DNA of 64,000 nucleotides from JAVKBW01 sp964352715 (GTDB lineage: Bacteria > Pseudomonadota > Alphaproteobacteria > UBA8366 > Aestuariispiraceae). Of the stretch, positions 40,776 to 50,143 are shown piece by piece; the stretch's first letter is position 1, and each line of letters starts with the position of its first letter. The stretch is taken from NCBI GenBank assembly GCA_964352715.1, contig CAYGSU010000009.1:1-64000 (forward strand), written 5' to 3'. A program made the translations under genes and the position numbers. The notes under the pieces are model-generated. The model was given only the letters and a program-made list of their open reading frames with translations, was not told the DNA's origin and searched no databases.

Positions 40776-43356
40776 CCTTGTTCCACCAACCGCTGCGCTT
40801 GGGCTTCGGTGGTTCGTTGGAAGCGGCTTCTTCTTCCTCGGCGGGCTTTTCCGATACAGGTTCCGGCACCGGCTGACTATCCGGGGTCGAGGCAGGTTCA
40901 GACTCGCTGGTCTGTTCCACCTGGGCTTCCGCCGCAGACTCCGGTTCGCTGACCGCTTCCGATACCGATTCAGGTTCGGCTGCCTTTTTGGCAGCGGCCT
41001 TCTTGCGGGGTGCGCGGCGCTTCTTCGGCTTTTCTGCCGGTTCGTCCGCTGGGTCCGCTGGTTGGCTTTCGGAAGCCTCGGATGACTGATCGTCTGCGCT
41101 GCTGTCGGCATCGGCACTACCGGCTTCTGTGCTGGCCGTTTCCGATGCGTCGGCTTCAGCCGCTGCTGCCGCCTTCGGTTTGCGGCGCGACCGCGACCGC
41201 TTGGCGGGTTTCGCCTTTGCGTCGTCTTCGCTTATCGATGTGTCGCCGTCAGCCGCCTGCCCGTTTCCGGAGCCCGACTGATCGTCGGTGCCGTCCTGTG
41301 TGTCAGGCTGCGGATCGTTGCTTCCGGCATCGGCGTTTACGCCCGACGCCTGATTTTCGCTGTCGTTTGCCGCCTCCTGGTTGTCTTCACGACCGCGACG
41401 CCGCTTGCCGCCACGACGACCGCGCTTGCGCCGACGGCGGGAACGACCGCCTTCGCCATCTTCACCATCGTCGGACTGTGCCGCAGGCTGCTGCTGTGAA
41501 CGGGGTTCTTCAGCGGCCTCGTCCGAATCGCTGCTGTCGTCCGGCTCGTTATCCTGCACGGCATTCCGGTTATCCTGCGCCGCATTCCGATTGTTCTGGG
41601 ACTCCGAACCGCTGTCGCCGTCTTCTTCGAAGCGGCGCTTCCGACGGCCGCGCCGTTTACGCCCACCACCCCGGTTGCGGTTATTGTCGCTGTCGCTGTC
41701 CGAAGTTTCGATAACGACTTCGCTTTCCGATCCGTCGCTGTTCTCGATCAGGCGTACCATCGAGAAATTCGGCGGGATCATGTCGTCATCCGTTTCGATA
41801 ACAACGCTGAAATCGTATGCCTCTTCCATCTCGGCCAGGGTCCGGCGCTTGTGGTTCAGGATATAAAGCGCGACCAGAGGCGGAACCTTCACGCAGATAT
41901 CGTCGCTGCGTTTGCGCAGGCCTTCTTCCTCAAGCGACCGCAGCACCCGCAGAGCCGCTGATTCCGTTGACGGAATATGACCAAGACCGCCACAAGTAAC
42001 GCAGGGTTGGCTCATCGCTTCCAGAATACTCGGACGCAGACGCTGGCGGGACATTTCAAGCAGACCGAACGGGCTGATCCGTCCGACCTGAATCCGGGCC
42101 CGGTCACGCCGCAGCGCTTCCTTCAGCTTGCGTTCGACTGCGTGCTGATTGCGGTTTTCTTCCATATCGATGAAATCGATGACGATAAGACCGGCAAGGT
42201 CGCGAAGACGCAACTGGCGGGCGACTTCTTCAGCCGCTTCCAGGTTGGTTTTCAGCGCGGTTTCCTCGATATGGCGTTCCCGAGTCGATTTGCCGGAGTT
42301 CACGTCGATCGCCACCAGCGCTTCGGTCTGATGCATCACGATCGAACCGCCGGAACGAAGCAGCACGGTCGGGTCGAATACCTGATCAAGCTGGGATTCG
42401 ATCTTGTAGCGGTGGAACAGGGGGGTGCCGTCATCATCGCGATAGGGTTGAACCTTCTTCGCGTGGCTTGGAATCATGGCTTTCATGAAATCCTTGGCGA
42501 CACGATAGGCTTCCTCGCCCGCGACCAGAATTTCTTCGATTTCCTTGTCGTACAAATCACGGATGGCCCGCCTGATAAGGCTTGCCTCCTCGTAGATCAG
42601 CGCCGGGGCGGTCGATTCCAGGGTCTTGGTTCGGATATCGTCCCACAGCTTCTTGATGTAATCGAAGTCGCGACGGATTTCGGCTTTTGACCGTTCGCCG
42701 CCCGCCGTGCGCAGAATAACCGCCATGCCTTCCGGCAGATCCAGTTCCGACAGGATGGATTTCAGCCGCTTGCGGTCCTGGGCGCTGGTGATCTTGCGGC
42801 TGACACCGCCGCCGCGTGAGGTGTTCGGCATCAGCACACAGTACCGGCCGGCCATAGAAAGGTAGGTGGTCAGTGCCGCACCCTTGGTTCCGCGCTCTTC
42901 CTTGATCACCTGAACCAGCAGAACCTGCCGGCGTTTGACGACTTCCTGGATTTTGTAGTGGCGCTTCAGACGGGGACGCCGCCGAGCGGCTTCCTGCACG
43001 GCTTCTTCCATGCCTTCATCACCGCCGAGTTCCTCGACGCTGCCGCCGTTATCTGCGCCATCGTCGTCGTCACCGTTATGATCTTCGACAAGGTCTTCCC
43101 TGTCGGCAACGGGAATGCGGTAGTAATCCGGATGGATTTCGCTAAACGCCAGGAAACCGTGGCGGTTGCCGCCATATTCGACAAAAGCCGCCTGCAGCGA
43201 GGGTTCGACCCTGGTTACCTTGGCAAGATAGATATTGCCTTTTAGTTGCTGCTTGGTTGTTGTTTCGTAGTCAAATTCTTCAAGCCGGTGGCCGTCCACA
43301 ATCGCCACCCGGGTTTCTTCCGGGTGGGCCGCGTCTATTAACATCTTCATGGTCAT
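40765..43356 (-). CDS. rne: Ribonuclease E
   Basis: An 863-residue RNase E. The N-terminal catalytic half has an S1 domain (about 35-130) with an acidic insert (Asp/Glu-rich, about 88-115), the RNase H-like and 5'-sensor parts, the catalytic Val-Ala-Ile-Asp-Val-Asn-Ser-Gly and Val-Ile-Asp-Phe-Ile-Asp-Met, and the zinc-link Cys-Val-Thr-Cys with the following Gly-Gly-Leu-Gly-His. The C-terminal 330 residues are disordered: Arg/Lys/Gly clusters alternating with Asp/Ser/Glu/Ala stretches, as in degradosome scaffolds. The enzyme starts decay of mRNA and processes rRNA and tRNA. A GGAG site lies 9 bases before the ATG. Its long leader could permit autoregulation. Confidence 0.97.
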   Translation of the reverse strand: MTMKMLIDAAHPEETRVAIVDGHRLEEFDYETTTKQQLKGNIYLAKVTRVEPSLQAAFVEYGGNRHGFLAFSEIHPDYYRIPVADREDLVEDHNGDDDDGADNGGSVEELGGDEGMEEAVQEAARRRPRLKRHYKIQEVVKRRQVLLVQVIKEERGTKGAALTTYLSMAGRYCVLMPNTSRGGGVSRKITSAQDRKRLKSILSELDLPEGMAVILRTAGGERSKAEIRRDFDYIKKLWDDIRTKTLESTAPALIYEEASLIRRAIRDLYDKEIEEILVAGEEAYRVAKDFMKAMIPSHAKKVQPYRDDDGTPLFHRYKIESQLDQVFDPTVLLRSGGSIVMHQTEALVAIDVNSGKSTRERHIEETALKTNLEAAEEVARQLRLRDLAGLIVIDFIDMEENRNQHAVERKLKEALRRDRARIQVGRISPFGLLEMSRQRLRPSILEAMSQPCVTCGGLGHIPSTESAALRVLRSLEEEGLRKRSDDICVKVPPLVALYILNHKRRTLAEMEEAYDFSVVIETDDDMIPPNFSMVRLIENSDGSESEVVIETSDSDSDNNRNRGGGRKRRGRRKRRFEEDGDSGSESQNNRNAAQDNRNAVQDNEPDDSSDSDEAAEEPRSQQQPAAQSDDGEDGEGGRSRRRRKRGRRGGKRRRGREDNQEAANDSENQASGVNADAGSNDPQPDTQDGTDDQSGSGNGQAADGDTSISEDDAKAKPAKRSRSRRKPKAAAAAEADASETASTEAGSADADSSADDQSSEASESQPADPADEPAEKPKKRRAPRKKAAAKKAAEPESVSEAVSEPESAAEAQVEQTSESEPASTPDSQPVPEPVSEKPAEEEEAASNEPPKPKRSGWWNKAAG

Positions 43357-43957
43357 TAACGTATACTCCGGGCCTCGCGACAGATCGCACCCGTGAAGGG
43401 TGCCGCGCAGGCAATGTTGCTGACCGATTCTGCAGGGCTCGCGCCTCGGGGCGCAGGCTTGACCCAGACGCTATGGCGGCGGCGGATTTGGGTCCGCTTA
43501 TCGCCGCGCTGGTCGCATCTTTTTGTGGGAACGTTTCGGTCATGGTCATCCTAAAAACAATCGTCTCGGTCCTTGGCGGGGAAAACGGCGACGGCGCAGA
43601 GGCTTGAACAGGATAGTAATCCGGTTCCGAATATCGGCTCTTCCGTGCTGATCGCACATCGAACCGTATCCATTCTGCGCCCATTTTCGCTGGTGTGTCT
43701 TGAGACGCCACAAGCAGACGGTATCGTTTTCAATTCCAGCCAGATATAATCGAGCGCCGAAAAGTAACCAAAGTAAGCCGGTACGGAAACTTAATTCTTT
43801 AGTGCAGCGTAATAAAAATACCTGCCGGTTTCCTTTTAACGAGAATTTCCGCTGGAAAAGACCCGTGGCGCGGCCAAGCTACGCATTGAATGACACGCGG
43901 GAATCAGCGACAACTTGCAAGCGCTCTTTATAGAATGATTCGGATAAGCAGTTGGCC
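43357..43957. other. Long region between rne and amiC: rne leader plus amiC promoter
   Basis: About 600 bases between divergent rne and amiC, without a credible gene. The half nearer rne forms stable hairpins when transcribed leftward, including GCACCC-GTGAA-GGGTGC (43387-43403) and GCGCC-TCGG-GGCGC (43441-43454), which fits a long rne leader; RNase E of enteric bacteria controls its own message through such a leader. The half nearer amiC is A+T richer. It holds a plus-strand TTGAGA (43700-43705), 16 bases, TATCGT, and a TATAAT at 43745-43750 without a good -35. These are candidates only. Confidence 0.4.
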
Positions 43958-45232
43958 ATGTCGGCAACGCATAATTCTGTTCCGGTAACCTGGCGAACCG
44001 TCCGAACGGTTGTCGCCCTGTTTGTGCTGGCGGTACTCACCGCTGCAGCGCCGTTTGCCGTTCGACCGGCAGCGGCGGAAATAGGTGTGCTTCAGACCCG
44101 GGTGGGTGTGCACCCGTCCTATACGCGTTTCGTGCTGGAACTGACGGAATCCGTACCCTATCGCATTCTGACCCTTGCCGACCCGTTTCGCATCGTGATC
44201 GACATGCCGGAGGCCGAATGGCGCGGCGGCACGGCGCCGTCGCCGCCGCCGGGGTCGCTTATTGGCGGCCTGCGCTATGGGCTGTTCAAACCGGGCGTAA
44301 GCCGTGTCGTCATCGATCTCAATCTGCCGGCGCATATCATTCGGCAGTTCAGGCTGGATGCGGACGATACGGCAGGTCACCGCATCGTCGTCGATGTATC
44401 GCCGACCGACGCGGCGACGTTCAGGGCCAATATCGCGAGTATCGAAAGCGATGGATGGGAAAAGTACGCCGCCGCGCAGGCCAGCCGCAAACATGCCGCC
44501 GTTGAATCATCGACCATCGCTCCCGGCGATTCCGAAAAGCATACGATTGTTATCGACGCCGGGCATGGCGGGGTCGATCCCGGTGCGATCGGGCGGTCTG
44601 GTGTATACGAAAAGGCCGTCGTGCTGCTGATGGCCAAAGAGCTGGAGCGGCAGTTGAGAGCGACCGGGCGGTATCGTACCGTTCTGACCCGGGATCATGA
44701 TATTTACATTCCGCTGCGGGACCGGTTCGAAATTGCTCACAAGGCCAATGGCGATCTGTTTCTGTCGATGCATGTGAACACGCACAAGAGCCGGGATTTA
44801 CGCGGCTTTTCGGTCTATACCCTGTCTGAAACAGCATCGGACAAGGAAGCCGCCGCGCTGGCGACGAAAGAAAACAAGTCAGACATTCTCGCCGGCTACG
44901 ATCTTTCCGGCTATGACGAGCAAACGGCCTTCATTCTGCTCGATCTGGCGCAGCGCGACACCAGCAAGACATCGTGGCGTTTTGCCCAGACGCTGGTGAA
45001 CAACCTGCAGGGTGAAAAGATTGTGATGTTGCGAAAACCGCACCGATTTGCCGGTTTTGCGGTGCTGAAGTCACCAACCGTGCCGTCGGTTCTGGTTGAA
45101 GTCGGGTATCTTTCCAACAGGGATGAGGAAAAACAGCTCACGTCTGCTGAATATCAGCGCAGGATCGCCGCCGGCATCGTCAGGGCAATTGATGCCTTTT
45201 TTGAAACCGAGGCGGTGTTGAGCCGTTCTTGA
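43958..45232 (+). CDS. amiC: N-acetylmuramoyl-L-alanine amidase, AmiC type
   Basis: A 424-residue cell-wall amidase. A signal peptide (hydrophobic run about 18-36, with a Pro-Ala-Ala-Ala end) suggests export. The AMIN domain (about 45-145) targets the septum. The Amidase_3 domain (about 190-415) has the zinc ligands in Asp-Ala-Gly-His-Gly-Gly-Val-Asp-Pro-Gly, the Glu in Val-Tyr-Glu-Lys, and Ser-Met-His-Val-Asn-Thr-His. It cuts the peptide from the glycan to split daughter cells. The ATG at 43958 is preferred to the TTG 6 bases before. mrcA follows after 80 bases; the pair sits beside rne as in other alphaproteobacteria. Confidence 0.94.
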   Translation: MSATHNSVPVTWRTVRTVVALFVLAVLTAAAPFAVRPAAAEIGVLQTRVGVHPSYTRFVLELTESVPYRILTLADPFRIVIDMPEAEWRGGTAPSPPPGSLIGGLRYGLFKPGVSRVVIDLNLPAHIIRQFRLDADDTAGHRIVVDVSPTDAATFRANIASIESDGWEKYAAAQASRKHAAVESSTIAPGDSEKHTIVIDAGHGGVDPGAIGRSGVYEKAVVLLMAKELERQLRATGRYRTVLTRDHDIYIPLRDRFEIAHKANGDLFLSMHVNTHKSRDLRGFSVYTLSETASDKEAAALATKENKSDILAGYDLSGYDEQTAFILLDLAQRDTSKTSWRFAQTLVNNLQGEKIVMLRKPHRFAGFAVLKSPTVPSVLVEVGYLSNRDEEKQLTSAEYQRRIAAGIVRAIDAFFETEAVLSRS

Positions 45233-45312
45233 ACAGGGTGATTTTGTTTCTTGAAACTCCAAAATGCGTCCGTAATTGCGCCGTGTTTCGACCGCAAATG
45301 TAGGCTAACAGG

Positions 45313-47847
45313 ATGAAAAGTGATCGCAGACTGACGTCGATAGTTGCGAAAGAGACGATGCGTATGTTCAAGCTAATGCTGATCCTGGCCTGTTTCGTGG
45401 TCATTCTGGGCATCGGCGGGGCCGGAGTCGCTGTTTACGGTCTGTGGCATTACGGTGCAGACCTGCCGGACTACAGCCAGCTTGCCGATTATGAACCCCC
45501 GACGGCGACCCGAGTGCATGCGGCCGATGGTCGGGTGATCGCGGAATACGCCATCGAAAACCGGATATTCGTGCCGGCCGAAGCGGTCCCGCGCCGCGTC
45601 GTCGAAGCCTTCATTTCAGCTGAAGATCAGAACTTCTACCGACATCAGGGGGTTGATTTCGTTGCTTTGGCGCGGGCGGTGGTGACGAATGTTCAGCATT
45701 ACCTGCAAGGCCGCCGGCCAATTGGCGCATCCACCATCACCCAGCAGGTCGCCAAGAACTTTCTGCTGACCAACGAGGTCTCTATCGAACGCAAGATCAA
45801 GGAGGCCATTCTGGCGTTCAGGATCGAACGGACGTTGAGCAAGGGCCGGATCCTTGAACTTTACCTCAACGAAATCTACCTCGGTTACGGGTCTTATGGC
45901 GTTGCCGCTGCCGCGCTGAACTATTTCGACAAGTCGCTCAACGAGCTGACGGTCGGCGAAGCTGCCTATCTGGCGGCCCTGCCGAAAGCGCCCCGAAACT
46001 ATCACCCGATCAGGAAGTACGAAGCGGCGGTCAGCCGGCGCAACTGGGTCATCGGCCGTATGCTGGAAGAGGGCTATATCTCGCCCGAGGTTGCCGAAAG
46101 CGCCCAAAGTAGCAGGCTGATCGTTGTGCCGCCACGTGATGTTCTGTCGGTTGAAGCGCGGTATTTCGTTGAAGAAGTGCGCCGGGAACTGGTCGAGAGC
46201 TTCGGCACCGATGGTGTCAACGAAGGCGGGCTTTCGGTTCGTACCACGCTGAATCCCGAACTGCAGGACTATGCACGCGACAGTCTGCGTGAAGGGCTGG
46301 CGGAATACGATCGCCGGCACGGGTATCGCGGTCATTATGGCAAGGCCGATCCGACCGGTGATTGGGTAACCCAGCTTCATGACATGAACCGGCCGGTCGA
46401 GACCGAACCCTATCTGCTTTCCGTCGTTCTCGGTGTCGACGATGAGGCGCAGACCGCGAAAATCGGCACCATTGAAGGCGGCACCGGCACCATTCCGCTG
46501 TATGAACTGTTCTGGGCGCGCGAGGCGCTGGAAGATCAGGCGCGGGGTGGCCCGATCAAAAAGCCGTCTGACGTGCTGGCGCCGGGCGATGTGATTTTGA
46601 CCGAACGGGTATTCAAACGACCGGGACGCGAAGAAGGCGACCCCGATATCGTCTATCCCGAAGATACCTTCGCCTTGCGGCAACAGCCGGCGATCGAGGG
46701 CGGTATCGTTGCGCTCGATCCGCATACCGGCCGGGTTCTTGCGATGCACGGCGGCTGGAGCTTCGAGCGAAGCGAATTCAACCGGGTGACGCAGGCATAT
46801 CGGCAACCGGGTTCGGCGATCAAACCGTTCATCTATCTGACGGCGCTTGAACACGGTTTCGCGCCGAACACGATGATCCTGGATGCGCCTTTTGTGATGG
46901 ATCAGGGACCGGGCCTGAAAAAATGGAAACCGGCCAACTTTTCGCGGGAATTTTACGGGCCGAGTCCCATGCGGCTGGGCATCGAGAAATCCCGCAACCT
47001 GATGACTGTCCGTCTGGCGCAGGCCATCGGCATGGATGCGGTTGTCGATACGGTCAGTCGTTTCGGCATCGATGACAACATGCAGCCACATCTGTCGATG
47101 GCGCTCGGCGCCGGCGAAACCACGCTGCTGAAACTGACGACCGCCTATGCCATGCTGGTAAACGGTGGCAAACGGATCCGTGCGACGGTTGTCGATCGCG
47201 TGCAGGACCGCATCGGCAAGACAGTCTTCCGGCACGACCAGCGTCCATGCGACGGCTGTCAGGTGGCGCAGTGGGAAGGCCAGCCGTCTCCTGTCATTTC
47301 CGACAATCGCGAACAGCTGGTAGATCCGGTCAGCGCTTTTCAGATTGTCAGTATGCTTGAAGGGGTCGTGCAGCGGGGCACGGGCCGGAGCATCAGCTCA
47401 ATCGGCAAACCGCTTGCAGGCAAGACGGGCACCACAAACGAAAGCCGGGATACCTGGTTTATCGGCTTCGCGCCTGATCTGGCGGTCGGCGTGTTTGTCG
47501 GTTTCGATACGCCGATCCCGCTTGGCAAACAGACCTGGGGCGGTCAGGAAACCGGCTCGTCGGTTGCGGCCCCTGTTTTCAAGGCGTTCATGGAAAAGGC
47601 GCTGGAAAACAAACCGGCAATCCCGTTCCGCACGCCGCCGGGTGTTCGGCTGGTGCGGATTGACGCCGATACGGGACGCCGCGCCAGCGCGTCGTCGCAG
47701 CGCGTGATCCAGGAAGCGTTCAAGGAAGGTACCGTGCCGGGTGAAGCCAGCGATGCGATCTTCATCGACGGCGGCACCGAGGATGACGGGTCAACAAGTA
47801 TCGATAGCTCGACAGGGTCGTCGCCATCATCAAGCGGGCTATATTGA
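45313..47847 (+). CDS. mrcA: Penicillin-binding protein 1A
   Basis: An 844-residue bifunctional PBP. A membrane anchor (about 20-43) is followed by the glycosyltransferase domain (GT51, about 65-235) with Ser-Ala-Glu-Asp-Gln-Asn-Phe-Tyr-Arg-His and Gly-Ala-Ser-Thr-Ile-Thr-Gln-Gln, an OB-like insert (about 340-430), and the transpeptidase domain with Ser-Ala-Ile-Lys (nucleophile Ser near 514), Ser-Arg-Asn, and Lys-Thr-Gly-Thr-Thr. The last 25 residues are Ser/Asp rich. It polymerises and cross-links peptidoglycan. An ATG at 45358, after a GAAAGAG site, would shorten the cytoplasmic start by 15 residues and is a real alternative. Confidence 0.96.
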   Translation: MKSDRRLTSIVAKETMRMFKLMLILACFVVILGIGGAGVAVYGLWHYGADLPDYSQLADYEPPTATRVHAADGRVIAEYAIENRIFVPAEAVPRRVVEAFISAEDQNFYRHQGVDFVALARAVVTNVQHYLQGRRPIGASTITQQVAKNFLLTNEVSIERKIKEAILAFRIERTLSKGRILELYLNEIYLGYGSYGVAAAALNYFDKSLNELTVGEAAYLAALPKAPRNYHPIRKYEAAVSRRNWVIGRMLEEGYISPEVAESAQSSRLIVVPPRDVLSVEARYFVEEVRRELVESFGTDGVNEGGLSVRTTLNPELQDYARDSLREGLAEYDRRHGYRGHYGKADPTGDWVTQLHDMNRPVETEPYLLSVVLGVDDEAQTAKIGTIEGGTGTIPLYELFWAREALEDQARGGPIKKPSDVLAPGDVILTERVFKRPGREEGDPDIVYPEDTFALRQQPAIEGGIVALDPHTGRVLAMHGGWSFERSEFNRVTQAYRQPGSAIKPFIYLTALEHGFAPNTMILDAPFVMDQGPGLKKWKPANFSREFYGPSPMRLGIEKSRNLMTVRLAQAIGMDAVVDTVSRFGIDDNMQPHLSMALGAGETTLLKLTTAYAMLVNGGKRIRATVVDRVQDRIGKTVFRHDQRPCDGCQVAQWEGQPSPVISDNREQLVDPVSAFQIVSMLEGVVQRGTGRSISSIGKPLAGKTGTTNESRDTWFIGFAPDLAVGVFVGFDTPIPLGKQTWGGQETGSSVAAPVFKAFMEKALENKPAIPFRTPPGVRLVRIDADTGRRASASSQRVIQEAFKEGTVPGEASDAIFIDGGTEDDGSTSIDSSTGSSPSSSGLY

Positions 47848-47910
47848 TTTTTCCGGTCCGGTACCCTATCCGGTGGCGGTCCGAATTTCGAACATCGGTA
47901 GGTATAGATA

Positions 47911-49042
47911 ATGCGCGCGGAAACCCAGGCGGTCGTCGACGAACTACAGCAGTCGCTTGCACTGCTGAGGAGGCATCTTTGACCTCGACACGGCAAGAAA
48001 ACGTCTGGCGGAGCTGAACGCTCGCGTCGAAGATCCCGATTTGTGGAACGATCAGGCTGTCGCCCAGAAGGTGATGCGTGAACGGTCGTCGCTGGAATCC
48101 CGTCTGGGTGGATACGATACGCTTGAAACCGGCCTGAACGACAATCTCGAATTAATCCAGATGGGCGAAGAGGAGGGCGACGACGATATTGTCGTCGAGG
48201 CTGAATCCGCGCTTGTAGACCTGAAGGACACGGCCCGGAAGCTGCAGCTTGAAGGCCTGCTGTCGGGCGAAGCCGACGGTAACGACTGTTTCCTGGAAGT
48301 GCATGCCGGCGCCGGTGGTACGGAATCGCAGGACTGGGCCCAGATGCTGTTGCGGATGTATATGCGGTGGTCCGACCAGCATGGCTACAAGACCGAACTG
48401 ATCGAAGAAAGCCCCGGCGAAGAGGCAGGGCTGAAATCTTCCACCATTCGTGTCCAGGGGCCGAATGCCTATGGCTGGCTGAAAACCGAGGCGGGTGTCC
48501 ATCGGCTGGTTCGTATTTCACCGTTCGACAGCAATGCCCGGCGGCATACCAGCTTTTCGTCTGTGACGGTCTATCCGGAAATCGACGACACGATTGAAAT
48601 CGAAATCGAGGACAAGGATTTGCGCGTCGATACCTACCGCGCAAGCGGCGCGGGCGGCCAGCACGTCAACAAGACCGATTCCGCGATCCGTCTCACCCAC
48701 TTGCCAACCGGCATTGTCGTGCAATGCCAGAATGACCGGTCGCAACACAAGAACCGCGCACAGGCGATGAAGATGTTGCAGGCGCGGCTCTACGAACAGG
48801 AGCTGAAAAAGCGAGAGGAAGCAGCGGCTGCCGAACACGAGGCGAAAACTGATATCGGCTGGGGCCACCAGTTGCGGTCCTATGTCCTGCAGCCGTATCA
48901 GATGGTCAAGGACCTTCGCACCGGCGTTGAAACCTCTGCCACGCAGGGTGTTCTGGATGGCGATCTGGACCGGTTCCTCGAAGCCGCGCTGGCCATGAAA
49001 CTTGATGGTGGGCCGGCGACGCCGATAGTGGATATCGACTGA
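47911..49042 (+). CDS. prfB: Peptide chain release factor 2 (programmed +1 frameshift)
   Basis: Two frames join at a programmed shift: 23 codons from the ATG at 47911, then an in-frame UGA at 47980-47982; skipping one base restarts at GAC 47981 and continues to the stop, giving about 376 residues. The downstream part holds the Gly-Gly-Gln loop (Gly-Ala-Gly-Gly-Gln-His-Val-Asn-Lys) and the UGA-reading Ser-Pro-Phe tripeptide, so it is RF2 and recognises UAA and UGA. The first coding segment matches the usual RF2 N-terminus in length. The frame-shifted form is functional, not a pseudogene: when RF2 is scarce, slow termination at UGA favours the shift. It follows mrcA after 63 bases. Confidence 0.97.
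47968..47983 (+). promoter_or_regulatory. prfB +1 frameshift signal
   Basis: An internal Shine-Dalgarno-like AGGAGG (47968-47973), the CAT spacer codon, the slippery CUU (47977-47979), and UGA followed by C match the classic RF2 recoding site. The SD to CUU spacing of 3 bases is the known optimum. Confidence 0.93.
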
Positions 49043-49074
49043 ACGTCTGTCAGACGGTGTCGGTTTTTTATTTT
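49036..49074 (+). terminator. Possible terminator after prfB
   Basis: A two-part stem (outer CGAC/GTCG and inner CGTC-TGTCA-GACG) is followed by GTTTTTTATTTT. The stem is weaker than the others in the window and begins at the prfB stop codon. Confidence 0.45.
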
Positions 49075-49228
49075 CGGATGCCGCATCAACCCGAAGCCTT
49101 GATAGATATTGCTGGTCCGGAATGCGTGAGCATTAGGCGCGGCAGTGGTTTTGGTTTATCTTGACTGGCGGAAGGGTGTTGTTGTCGGTCGGCGACATTG
49201 CAAATGCCGGCGGCGCTGGGAGTCTGGT

Positions 49229-49975
49229 GTGACCGGACATGTAACAATAGCCGTGATTTCACTGATCGGTGTGTTTCTGCCGGGGCTATCTTTTGCTGAC
49301 GACGCCATTGCCTTGATGTACGAGGTTCGACCGCCCTATATCGTCGAAGATGCCAGCGGAGAGATCAGCGGCCTGACGGCCACGCCGTCCGTGACAGCGT
49401 TCCGCCAGGCGGGACTTGATTTCAAGGCGATCGCCATACCGACAAACCGGCAGCTGGCTTCAATAAAGAATGACAAGACGCCTGCCTGCGGCATCGGATG
49501 GTTCGACCGGCCGGAGCGGCGGGCCTTTGCGCACTTTACAGAACCTGTTTATCGGGACCGGCCGACAGTTGTGCTGATGCGCAGGCAAACGGCGATGGCC
49601 CTGAAACACGAAACCCTTGAGGGCATGATTGCAGACGACTCTCTGAGCCTGCTGGTAAAAACCCGGTTTTCCTACGGTCCGAAAATCGATTCATGGATCG
49701 CGGCATACGAGCCTGATACCACCGCCGTGACGCTAGACAATGTTGGCATGGTCCGGATGATTGAGGCCAACCGGGCCGATTTCATGTTGCTGGCGGCGGA
49801 TGAGGCGACCTATCTGACGACCGAACTGGGCAAGGCGCGGACAGACGCGCTTACCATTGTGGCAATGCCGGACTCGCCGCACGGAAATTACCGGCATTTG
49901 ATGTGCTCATTTTCCGTGCCGGTCGATGCGATTGAGCGACTTAACAGGGTCATCGAAACCTTCAAACTACCATAG
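49229..49975 (+). CDS. Periplasmic substrate-binding (SBP_bac_3-like) protein, function unknown
   Basis: About 248 residues from a GTG start. The GTG at 49229 is chosen because a GGGAG site lies 6 bases before it and it begins a clean signal peptide (hydrophobic run about 5-20, cut near Leu-Ser-Phe-Ala). The mature part resembles the family 3 extracellular binding fold: an early Tyr-Glu-Val-Arg-Pro-Pro-Tyr-Ile-Val-Glu, a Cys-Gly-Ile-Gly-Trp-Phe segment, and Arg-Ala-Phe-Ala-His-Phe-Thr-Glu-Pro. It stands alone with no transporter genes, so it may be a sensor or a scavenging lipid- or amino-acid-binding protein. I do not recognise a named family. Confidence 0.8.
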   Translation: MTGHVTIAVISLIGVFLPGLSFADDAIALMYEVRPPYIVEDASGEISGLTATPSVTAFRQAGLDFKAIAIPTNRQLASIKNDKTPACGIGWFDRPERRAFAHFTEPVYRDRPTVVLMRRQTAMALKHETLEGMIADDSLSLLVKTRFSYGPKIDSWIAAYEPDTTAVTLDNVGMVRMIEANRADFMLLAADEATYLTTELGKARTDALTIVAMPDSPHGNYRHLMCSFSVPVDAIERLNRVIETFKLP

Positions 49976-50143
49976 TTCGAAATTATTGACTGCGGTCCAC
50001 CCTTGCGAAGCCGAAATCGAAATGTTTGGCTTGATTAGGTTGATGATCCGACTAGTTCGGTACAGACTTGCCGAAAGCGCAAGGCCGACCCAGATATAAA
50101 ACACAAAGGTACCGGTCACCGTGTACGAAAGAACAAGAATGTA

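Noticed and set aside
45616..47235. A 539-codon open frame on the minus strand
   Set aside because: It is fully antisense to mrcA, whose penicillin-binding motifs are complete.
47911..48040. prfB as a broken gene because of the early UGA
   Set aside because: All parts of the known programmed frameshift signal are present, so the UGA is regulatory.
49145..49228. Upstream extension of the binding-like protein from a GTG at 49145
   Set aside because: It would put a charged, Arg-rich stretch before the signal peptide; the GTG at 49229 has a better ribosome site.
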